Origin: Pyrus communis
Taxonomy: Eukaryota; Streptophyta; Magnoliopsida; Rosales; Rosaceae
Direction of reading: 5' to 3'
Assembly (NCBI RefSeq): GCF_963583255.1
Contig: NC_084808.1
Location: 11,865,501 to 11,929,500, forward strand
Length of the DNA: 64,000 bases
The notes under the pieces are model-generated. The model was given only the letters and a program-made list of their open reading frames with translations. It had not been told where the DNA came from and did no database searches. Position 1 is the stretch's first letter. Each line of letters opens with the position of its first letter. This document shows, piece after piece, positions 55,740-64,000 of this stretch. The position numbers and the translations under genes are program-made.

Positions 55740-57149
55740 TGCTAAAGCTAGTTTCTCAATGTTAGAGTATCATGTCTCTGCATCTTGTAGAGCCTTACTA
55801 GCATAGTAGACAGGTCGTTCGATACTATCATCATTTCGAATGAGGACAGAACTGATTGCTAAAGCCGAGACAAACAGATAGACAATTAGGGTGTTACCAA
55901 CTTCAAGTTTGGAAAGCAAAAGGGCTTTACTCATGTACTCCTTGAGGTTCTTAAATGTTTCGGCACATTCATCAGTCCACGTAATGTACTTCTTACTTCC
56001 CTTAAGCGATTTGAAAAAAAAGAGCGCATTTGTCTATAGCCTTAGAGATGAACCTGGTCAAGGCTACCACCTTGCCAGTAAGGCTCTGGATGTTTTTTGA
56101 AGTTACTGGTTCTTTCATATCAATGATTTCTTTGATCTTCTTGGGTTAACTTCAATGCCTCGTTAGCTAATCATGAAGCCCAAGAATTTTCCGAAGCCCA
56201 CGCCGAAGGCGCATTTGTTGAGGTTCAACCTCATTCGATACTTCTTCAGGATGAAGAAGGTTTCAGATAGGTTGGTGATGTCAGCATGTTTGCTTTTGAC
56301 TAACATATCAACAACATAAACTTCCATGTTCTTCCCAATCTATTCAACGAACATTGAATTGACTAATCTCTGATAAGTCGCCCTTGCATTCTTTAGGCCA
56401 AATGGCATGACTTTATAGCAATATAGTCCTCTGTCAGTAGTGAAGGCCGTGTGTTCTTGGTCCGAATGGTTCATGAGGATTTGGTTGTACCCTGAGTAAG
56501 CATCCATGAAGCTCAAGAGTTCACACCCTACTGTAGAGCCTATAAGTCTATCAATGAGAGGAATGAGAGACCTGTCCGTCGGGCATCCTTTGTGTAAGTC
56601 GATGTAATCGACACACATTCTCCACAAGATCTTTCGAAGCAAGAGATTTTCCTTGGTTAGATTTTTCTTAACAAGGACCATATTTACCCACATTGGATAA
56701 TTGACTTCATGGACAAAGCCTATGCTTTTGAGTTTTTCAACTTCTGCCTTCATTGCCTCGTATCGTTCAGCGTCATAAGATCTTCACTTCTGTCTCACCG
56801 ACTTGGTCTTGGGATCAATACTCAAGCGATGACAGATGATATCGGGAAAGATGCCTAGCATGTCTTCGTATGACCAAGCGAAGACTTCAGTGTTCTCTTG
56901 CAAAAAAGAGATCAATGGCAACCGAAAGGGTGGTGACAAAGTGGTGCCAATCTTCACTATGCCATCCAGAAAATCTTTTGAGATAGAGACCTTCTCTAAC
57001 TCTTCAGTAGGTTGTGCTTGCTGGGTGAAAGAGTCATCTCGAGGATCGTCGGGTTGACTGTTACCACCATGAAGATCCAAGTTGGCTTTGTTCAAGCTGG
57101 TATTTATAACTTGGTCATGTATAAAAAGTGTTTCTTTGGGCACAGGCAA
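55740..57149 (-). pseudogene. Reverse transcriptase of the Tat-like element (broken active site)
   Basis: Blocks: AEVEKLKSIGFVHEVNYPMWVNMVLVKK, WRMCVDYIDLHKGCPTDRSLIPLIDRL (read in two pieces), LLSFMDAYSGYNQILM and VMPFGLKNARATYQRLV, then the catalytic motif as YVVDM instead of YVDDM (about 56306-56320). Losing the first of the two aspartates would abolish polymerisation. A stop follows SMFVE (56337-56339) and more follow downstream (for example after FLGFMIS). 56784-57149 is the protease-RT linker (AWSYEDMLGIFPDIICHRLSID). Confidence 0.88.
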
Positions 57150-57152
57150 GTG

Positions 57153-57560
57153 CTATTGTTTGATTGAAATGTTGTAACATGATCGTGCACTAAGTTGATC
57201 TCCTTTGATGTAACCGTTGCCATAGGGGGTTGGAAATTTCATCAACAACATATATGTGGATACCATGGCCTTGAGATCATTGATACCCGTGCACCCAAAG
57301 ATGACATTGTATGTCATTAGGCAATCAACCACCATGAAGTTAAAGGTGATGGTGGCTGTGTAAGGGCCTGTACCGATGGTGAAGGGTAAATGTACGTTCC
57401 CTAAAGGTTGCACGACATCACCAGAAAAGCTTATCAGAGGAGAAACTAAGTGATCGAGCAAGTGTTCAGCTACATTAAGTGCCCTAAAAGCTTCAGCAAA
57501 CATAATATTGACCGAAGCCTCCGTGTCCACCAGGATTCGTCATACATCAAAGTTGGCTAT
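57153..57560 (-). pseudogene. Aspartic protease domain of the Tat-like element
   Basis: The - strand reads ANFDV, a TGA where Arg is expected, then RILVDTEASVNIMFAEAFRAL...GDVVQPLGNVHLPFTIG...NVIFGCTGINDLKAMVS. The catalytic D-T-G signature is changed to D-T-E. The TGA is a likely CGA to TGA transition. It was part of the gag-pol polyprotein. Confidence 0.8.
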
Positions 57561-57915
57561 GTGAGCCTCCACGATCAGTGGGTCGTTGTGAGGGTAGATG
57601 ATATATCACATTCATTTGGCGTTGGTTACGGTTATCCCTTGGAGGGTGAAAGAGGAATTGATCAATTTTTCCTTCACGTGCTAAAACTTCAATATGATCA
57701 CGGAGGGTGATACACTTTTCGCCATCATGGCCGTTATACTTGTGGTAGTAGCAAAACACACCCGTGTTCTTCATGGACTTGTAATATGGCTGCCTCGGCT
57801 TTGGCTTTGGTATCAGGTGAGCTATACTGGGGTAAATGGCTGCACATGTGACGTTCAAAGGTGTGTACGTCTCATACCTCTGGGTAGGGTCTGTCTTGAC
57901 ATGTGTTTGGCCCAC
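57547..57915 (-). pseudogene. Gag C-terminus with a C2HC-like zinc motif
   Basis: Contains FCYYHKYNGHDGEKCITLRDHIE, i.e. C-x2-H-x4-H-x4-C, the variant zinc motif at the gag-protease border of Tat-type elements. It is followed by LAREGKIDQFLFHP. It links gag (58152-58682) with protease. Confidence 0.75.
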
Positions 57916-58151
57916 TGCGTTGACTGCCTGGGGGTGGGCATTATCGTGGCGATACCTTGGTTATCGCGATAGTGCCCCTTACTCTTCTTACTAAAATGGG
58001 ACTAGTGAGGATGGAAATCTTTCCTCTTACCCTGAGGTCGATATGTCTGTTGTCTTGGCGAAGCATTAAGTAAGGCAGGAAGAGGTGTCGTTGCCGTTTG
58101 GAAGGTTGAGGTCTTCTCATTTAGCTGGATCTAGCTCTCACTCCCCACTTG

Positions 58152-58740
58152 CTAATAAGGGGTGGTTGTATGAGGTTTCCCTTGATATGTCCTTGCCTCG
58201 GCGGAGGCGTGGTTGTAAGCCTGTGCCATCACCTCAGAGTACGTCTTCCAAGTGTTGGCATTGATCATGTACTTGAAGAAACAGTCACGTAGGCTTGCCA
58301 TAAAGGCCTTGAGGGCGGTCTTATCATCTGCCTCAGCGCAGCGAGAATATTCATGGCTGAAGCGGCCGACATACTTTTGCGGTGACTCATTTGGCTTCTG
58401 GCGAATAGTGTACAAGTCATCTGCAAAGTGCAAGCGATCGGTCTGGAAGATGTGTTAAGAGACAAACAGTTTCCTCAATTCCTCAAATGAGTCTACTGTC
58501 TCAGGTAGAAGACGACAATACCAGTTTAGAGCTCTACCATAAAGGGTAGAGGGGAAGATGAGACATCGCTCTTCATCGGTATGCATTCGGTATGCCATAG
58601 TGGACTCAAAAAGATTAAGGTGTTCAATCGGATCCTCAATTCCAGTGTAGAGTTGTAAGCCGAGTTTCTGTTTTGTCTTCACTTGAAGGGGGTGTTGAGG
58701 ATCCTCCTTATAAGAGGGCCAGGCCTAGATTGGTTCCACT
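58152..58740 (-). pseudogene. Gag capsid-like domain of the Tat-like element
   Basis: Reads YTGIEDPIEHLNLFESTMAYRMHTDEERCLIFPSTLYGRALNWYCRL (long block, residues given by position 58520-58660), then SFEELRKLFVS, a TAA at 58455-58457, and IFQTDRLHFADDLYTIRQKPNES...YVGRFSHEYSRCAEADDKTALKAFMASL. This is the retrotrans_gag fold of plant gypsy elements. The TAA replaces what is normally a Gln codon. Confidence 0.85.
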
Positions 58741-59010
58741 CAGGTATCTCGGCCTGAAGTTCAGCCTTCAACTTGTTTACTTCCTCAAGGGGCTGAAGGA
58801 CAAGGGGGTCATGAGTAGAGTCATGTACTATTGGAGTTTTCTTCTGTAAGTCTCCATTGCCTCTTAGAAGTAGGAAAGTTTGATCAAGAACGTGTGATTT
58901 TTCCTTGGACTCACCGTATTGACTTCTAGAGTAAGTCTATCAGAATACTTCCGAGTCCCCTGTACGTTCATGTTCCTCTGGGACTTGTCGCTCCTTTCCT
59001 AGATTAACAG

Positions 59011-59277
59011 CTAGCCTGGGTCGTGGGAGAAGACCGAGTCTTTCAGAAACCCTTGGGTTGGGTCATTGATCTTTGAACTTATGTGGATGGGATTCTCTCG
59101 ACGTTGTCTTAGGAAGTCTCGACAGTCACGATAAACGGCTTTCGATCCTTCTGTTCCCTCTGCAAGGAGATGTCTTACTCCATTTCTCTCGCTTTGGGTC
59201 CAAGCAACTGGGTTGAGAGAAGCCTCACGTTGATCAACACCTTGATGATTAGCTCGCTTCTCATTAGGAACAATCAT
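59011..59277 (-). pseudogene. Gag N-terminal region of the Tat-like element
   Basis: An 88-codon open stretch rich in charged residues (RDCRDFLRQRRENPIHISS) upstream of the capsid-like domain on the same strand. It is recognised only by position and composition. 59278-59647 is leader without clear coding. Confidence 0.5.
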
Positions 59278-59647
59278 GTCGAAGATCGGTGACCCTCCAT
59301 GTTGGGGGGCACCCAGTTAATGGTTGACTTCCACGAGGGCGATGAGCTCGTGCGTTTGAGTATGCCTAGCCTCATGAAGCATCTCGAAGAGCTTCTCATA
59401 CTGCTCCTGAAGGACCTCATTCTTCATTGTTATCCTGTTGTTCTAAGCCTCTAGGTCTTTGACTTTAACTTGAAAAGCGAATTTCTTTTGTTCCTTCTTT
59501 CGCTGCCTTACACTGCGAAGAAAGTGTCATTCTGTGTGTTGTGGCTTCCTTCGCTCCCCATGTTGGAGAGGGATGCCTGGTCAAAAGAGATTGTACGAAT
59601 GGTGGAAACTAGCTTGACAAAGCTGAAGAGAGTAGGAGTAAGTGTGC

Positions 59648-59667
59648 TTCCCATAGACGGCGCCAAA
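59648..59667 (-). promoter_or_regulatory. Primer binding site region of the Tat-like element
   Basis: On the - strand, directly after the 5' LTR end (GCATCAACA), the sequence is TTTGGCGCCGTCTATGGGAA. TGGCGCCGT is the usual start of tRNA-complementary primer sites in plant gypsy elements. The precise tRNA was not assigned. Confidence 0.65.
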
Positions 59668-60182
59668 TGTTGATGCACAAAATCAGCGAGGACCTTAGTA
59701 CAACAGAAAGTGTTAAGTTTGTGACCTTCGTTAGATTACTCCGGTCACCAGTGTGGATAAGTATGTAAAGAGATAGAGACAGAGAAGTAAACACAGGATG
59801 TACGTGGTTTACCCAGATTGGCTACGTCCACGGAGTAGAGGAGCTCTCGTTAATTGTGAAAGGTTTACACAAATACATAGGTTCAAGCTCTCCTTTAGTG
59901 AGTTCTAGTGAATAGTTTAGTACCAATAACATTAGGCATTATTGTGGGAGAATGATCCCCTTTTATAGAAGAGAGTTTCTAGCTTTATTCTGACATTGAC
60001 ACGTGTCGTGCTATGATTGGTCTATGATATCGACACGTGTTGCGCTGTGATTGACCTCTGATATTGATACGTGTCGCGTTGTGATTGGCCTCCTGGTTGG
60101 AGGGAAAGTCTTGTGGGTCCTTGACGGTATACTGTTGACTGGTGCTCAGTAGTTTCGGGATTGGTCAAGTATAGTACAAACA
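59668..60182 (-). repeat. 5' LTR of the Tat-like element
   Basis: 515 bp, same ends as the 3' LTR. TATA box at about 59958-59970 (- strand CTATAAAAGGGG) and three G-box/CCAAT units at 59995-60095. The second unit has drifted (GGTCAATCACAGC). Confidence 0.92.
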
Positions 60183-60318
60183 AATATAATTGATTGCATT
60201 TAACCTATTCGCACATAGAAAATCCAAAAAAAATATATGAAAATATGATGACATTAGGGCTGAATTAGGGCTATGGTGAGGGGGAGTTTTGCATGGCAAT
60301 GCAAGTTTCTACTGAGGG

Positions 60319-61155
60319 CAGTGGCAAACTTACAGAGGGACTTGGGAGGTCCCAGGACCCCTCAGCGACCCGAACACGAGGTCTATGCTGCTGTGCAAGT
60401 TTCAAGTTGCAACGGAGAAGAAGACAATGGGGAAAAAGAAAGAAAATAGGGGTTTTTAACAATTGGTCCAAAACGGCAGTGTTTTGGCCAATTGTTTTAA
60501 GTTTATAAAAATAATAAATAATAAAAAAAGAGAGAAAACAAACCATGTCGTTTGTCCATGACTAATGACTCCATATTGTTTTAATTTTAAAGCCCAGCCC
60601 TTGAGCGGCTGAGCCCCACATCTTTCCCCAAAGTTCTCTTTTTCCCCGCTGCTTTTCCTCAATTCCCCATTATTTGGTTCCCTTTTTCCCCCCATTTCAA
60701 AACCCTAATTTCTAATCCCACCCATGACCCAATCCCATATTATAATTACATAAGTCCAATATCATACCTCCACTAGTTTCAATTCTCCACTCCACCACTA
60801 TTTGGTTCAAAATTCAAGTAAGTTTTTTAGAATTCTAATCTAATCCCAATTAAATTATATAAGATATTGATGGACAACTTGTAATAAGAGATCCATGGTT
60901 GAGTGATATCTTATTTGTTTATATTAAGAAAGATGTTTTTTCATGTATTAGTAATGAAGCTATCATAGAACATTTTCAGACTATGAAACATCGTCGTGGA
61001 CGCTTGAATTATGATTTTATAGCTTGAAATGTTGTTTTGTGTATGATTTTTGAATGAAAGGCATCATATTTAACTTTTCAATGTTATTTTTGTCTATAAA
61101 TTTTTTGACCTTTATTATTGGGACCCCCGAGTTAAAAATTCTGGATCCGTCACTG
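60319..61155. mobile_element. hAT-like non-autonomous element (837 bp)
   Basis: Ends CAGTGGCAAACTTAC and (inverted) CAGTGACGGATCCAGAATT; CAGTGRCGGATCCAG is a common plant hAT terminus. Flanking 8-bp repeats ACTGAGGG (60311-60318) and CCTGAGGG (61156-61163) match at 7 of 8. No transposase; the open frames inside are not supported as genes. Confidence 0.8.
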
Positions 61156-61163
61156 CCTGAGGG

Positions 61164-62927
61164 TAATGGCTTTGGAATGATCTTACTGATTCTTGATGAC
61201 TAATTGGAAGGTAGAGGAGCTGTGTTTTTTATTTTAAAAGGAAAACTAATATTAAAATTTGTATAATTTTGCATATTTACTTATATGTCATCTATTTTAA
61301 TATTTTTAGCATGTATTTAATTAGTGAATATATGCCTCTCCCAAATCGGGATTCGTTGAGTTTTCACGCTTCCAAGTCTCTCCCGCTCCCGAATCCCTAT
61401 CCTCTGCATAAGGCAATCAACCACTAGCATTTTTTTTTTAAGATTGATTCCAAACTCTCTTTTGATTGTTATCGTCCTCTTTTATTCTACAAAAATGATA
61501 CTCTTACCGTATTTTGCATTTTACATGGAGCTTTTGTGGACCACATGACAGTAAGACCTACTTGTGTTGGTGAATACTCTCTAATAGGGAAACAACTTAC
61601 ATGGTACGAGTGCATCACCACGTGGCGCACGTGTCATATTAACCATTTTTTATAAGTGTAACAAATGATCGATTCCAACTGCATTCACTGATACACGTGA
61701 TACAAAAATTAAACATGAGAATGTTGATCCTATTTGGTTAAACTTAAACTCACGCACGACCACGACGCTGAACATATTTCGGGTGGACAAGACTTGGATT
61801 TGGACCCTGCAGACTTTGTTGTGCAATTCACAGAGACACAGGGGACCTCATGCACGACCATGACGCTAAGCATTCTGTACGGTCAAGATTTTCCTTAATT
61901 GTCAAGTACATCTCGATATAGAATATAACAGTAACCAAAAACAGCATATGATATATAAGAGTTCATGGACGTCTCGACAGACGACATTTTTCTTCTAGTT
62001 TCCAATAAATGACCAAGGAAAAAGGGCTCAAAGTGAGGTTTGAAATGCAAATCTAAAACTAATATCAAGCATAACCTAGGGGAGCTATTTGACCACTGCT
62101 CTAATAATCCTATAGAAAATACAACATTTTAAATCCTGCTCATTCCTTTAGACATGGTTACCGCAATCAAACCCCATGGTTCCAGTCCATGCTGCAAAAA
62201 GAAATGGCGTGCACAAGGAATTCTACATGAAAATGGAAAGACGAAAACACATCTTACCTTGCCGAGGATGCTTATAGAATGGCTGCACAGACCCACTTAT
62301 GGCCACAAGTACCTCTAAAGCCTCTATCCTGTAGTTCACGGATAACATCAGTGCAAAATAACACAAGCTTCTGTGCTCTTTGCTAAATGCACAATGTGGC
62401 TTAACTCAACAAATTGAAACTAAATACTAGAAAAGAAGACCCCAAATATCAACCTTCGCTAACAGCAAAATCTTTCAGCATAATAATTGATTGTGAGGAA
62501 TGAAATTAACTCAAAATAATCAAAGGTTTTCTAACACCAAGAACGCTTCTAAGGACATCAAAATCATAATAAGACCATTGGCGGCACATACATCCTAGGA
62601 AAAGAACTGCTTTGCAAAACGTAGTAGTAGATATATATAATCAGATAACTTGCTATGGCTAAGTAAAAGAAACTCATCTACTTCCCATTGTCCTTGAAAG
62701 ACACTCCCCGAGGCACCCAATCTGTAGTAGATGCGACACTAGCAATCAGTTTAATGACAACAATAATATGTCTAGCAAAATCATTGTGTCAATACAAAAC
62801 AAACATATGATCTCCCATGTAAAATCAAAGAAAGTAGAATAAAACAACCCCACATGATAAATTGCGCATTCTCATGGTAACTAGAAAATTCTAGCAAAAA
62901 CCTTAATCGCAAGGGCAGATAATATTT
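61164..62927. other. Spacer and 3' flank/3' UTR of SF3A1
   Basis: 61164-62100 is AT-rich with no gene; a phrase 'GCACGACCA(C/T)GACGCT(G/A)A' occurs at 61754 and 61853. The part next to 62927 should be the SF3A1 3' UTR, but no poly-A signal could be chosen with confidence. Confidence 0.4.
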
Positions 62928-64000
62928 TCATCTCTTTCTTCCACCACGCTCCCTCAATGAAAGAGTAAGTGTTTCAGCTGCTCCAACATTGTAATATGCA
63001 AGTGACATGTTGTCCTTGAGAAAACCAGGTTTTCCACTCAACTTCTGTTTGTTTGCTGGAAGCTGGATCTCCCCAGAAATTTTCTCTTTCAAACTACCAA
63101 CAGTTTCTGATAAAGACTGCACCGAGATCTCCAAAAGTTGTCCCTTTAGATTACCTTCATCAACATTGGGCACAGATACTGTGATGCGAACAGGTCCCTG
63201 TAACCAAAAATAAAATATAAACGGAATAGTTTCTGTCAGGCTACCAACAGTCCATTATACAATAGCACAACACTAACTAAAGAATTTACAGTAGAAAGAC
63301 AAGGACAGGAAGAAATCCATACCGGATGCTGTGCCAGAAACTGATCTTCTGGAATAAGCATTGAATCATCAAGCTTCTGCCGCTTTGGCTCAGGTTCTTC
63401 TGGAAGCGGTGGAGGAGCTTCTTCGGGTGGTGGTGGAGGCATTCCCTGAGGCAAAGGTGGGGGTGGCATCATTTGCATTGTAGGTGGAGGAACAGGAAGA
63501 GGCATATAAGGTCGGGGAACTTGCATTGGTGTAAACTGAGAACCAGGTGGAGGTGGTACAGAAATAGCAGGTGCATTCATAGACATGGATGGATGCATAG
63601 GAGGTGGTCGATTGAGCATAAGGGGCTGCTGTCCAGAACTCATGGGCATTGGGGGTCCAGGTGGTCGAATTGATTGATATTGGACAACCGGGGGCCTTGG
63701 TGGAGGTGCAGGGAGACCGCCACTAGTTGGAGCAGAATACTGGACTGTGTTTGGAGGACGAGGTAGATTCAAGGCAAGACCAGGTGGTGGAGGAAGAGGA
63801 CGAATTGAAGGCACACCAGGCTTTGGAGGAGGAGCTGCAGGACCAGGAAGGTTCCTAGCATCATTGTTAAGACCATCATTTTGGTCCTCTCCATTGATAT
63901 TCTGCGACATTGCTTGATTTGCTGTGCGGCCAATACTTCCAGTGTGACCATCCCAGATGACTTGCTTTGGTTGCTCATCTTTCTTTTTCTCAATCTCAGC
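62928..64000 (-). CDS. SF3A1: Splicing factor 3A subunit 1 (SF3a120), C-terminal part, continues past window
   Basis: Two exons on the - strand: 63323-64000 (open at the window edge) and 62928-63198, with donor CATCCG|GTATGG and acceptor GGTTACAG|GGACCT in phase 0. The first exon has VIWDGHTGSIGRTANQA, then a proline-rich region (PPPPPLPQGMPPPPPEEAPPPLP) and EPKRQKLDDSMLIPEDQFLAQHP, the conserved segment before the ubiquitin-like domain. The second encodes that domain (ITVSVPNVDEGNLKGQ...LSETVGSLKEKISGEI) ending in RERGGRKR. SF3A1 belongs to the SF3a complex of U2 snRNP and acts in nuclear pre-spliceosome assembly; in the human protein the ubiquitin-like domain with its RGG tail binds U1 stem-loop 4. 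The SURP domains should lie beyond the right edge. Confidence 0.93.

Larger units (their letters stand above)
48522..60182 (-). mobile_element. Old Tat-like Ty3/gypsy retrotransposon (11.7 kb)
   Basis: LTRs of 515 bp at 48522-49036 (3') and 59668-60182 (5') differ at about 34 positions by eye, mostly transitions (~6-7%). A perfect 5-bp duplication AATAT flanks it (48517-48521 and 60183-60187). On the - strand the order is 5' LTR, primer site, gag, zinc-binding motif, protease, RT, RNase H, integrase, repeat tract, antisense ORF, 3' LTR. The RNase H type and the extra ORF between integrase and 3' LTR suit the Tat lineage. Every coding region carries stops, so it is inactive. Confidence 0.92.

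Noticed and set aside
63473..63673. + strand open frame rich in W, R and H opposite SF3A1
   Set aside because: Shadow of the proline-rich coding sequence on the - strand.
1..64000. CRISPR arrays, bacterial operons, riboswitches, intact tRNA or rRNA genes
   Set aside because: None found; tandem repeats present are LTR, satellite-like or TIR structures, and tRNA-like boxes belong to SINEs.

Overview
This is a stretch of plant nuclear DNA, almost certainly from a woody eudicot. Rosaceae (apple/pear type) is my guess from the look of the repeats; the sequence alone cannot prove it. Evidence for a plant: spliced genes with plant-type introns, plant Ty3/gypsy lineages (Athila-like, Tat-like, chromovirus-like), tRNA-derived SINEs and abundant hAT, Mutator, PIF/Harbinger and Tourist-like elements. 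Nothing suggests bacteria, CRISPR or organelle DNA.

Only two host genes are supported. A complete gene (coding exons 41819-45765, + strand, ten coding exons, 391 residues) encodes a GT14/DUF266 'core-2/I-branching' glycosyltransferase-like type II membrane protein. The last two coding exons seen of a splicing factor 3A subunit 1 (SF3A1) gene lie on the - strand at the right edge (62928-64000); the gene continues beyond the window.

The rest is layered transposon debris. Positions 1-21083: a hAT element split by a 3.2-kb solo LTR; one Mutator-like element inserted in the terminal inverted repeat of another; a 1.3-kb solo LTR; a Harbinger element with a transposase remnant inside a larger CTAGGCG-rich element; several SINEs and MITEs; some unrecognised exon-like fragments. 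Positions 21089-31024: a 9.9-kb LTR retrotransposon with 2.25-kb LTRs that appear to differ only by one 1-bp indel, a perfect GTGGA target duplication, a tRNA-Asp primer site, an Athila-type gag-derived ORF and a separate antisense ORF. It is very young and non-autonomous. Positions 31025-40162: LTR and gypsy pol remnants, an oppositely oriented pair of Tourist-like MITEs, a hAT element whose end was tandemly duplicated, a 2.3-kb solo LTR, and a Mutator-like MITE carrying a SINE. Positions 48522-60182: an 11.7-kb Tat-like gypsy element on the - strand with 515-bp LTRs about 6-7% diverged, perfect AATAT target duplication, and a gag-protease-RT-RNase H-integrase set broken by stops and a mutated RT active site. 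Between integrase and 3' LTR it carries a palindrome-rich repeat tract and an antisense ORF homologous to that of the young element.

The most interesting signal is that shared module: a coiled-coil/proline-rich ORF with its own upstream region and a conserved TATATAG motif, placed antisense in two elements of different lineages, intact in the young one and decayed in the old one. Second is a 34-bp palindrome repeated in the Tat-like element, in which one copy shows a paired (compensatory) change.
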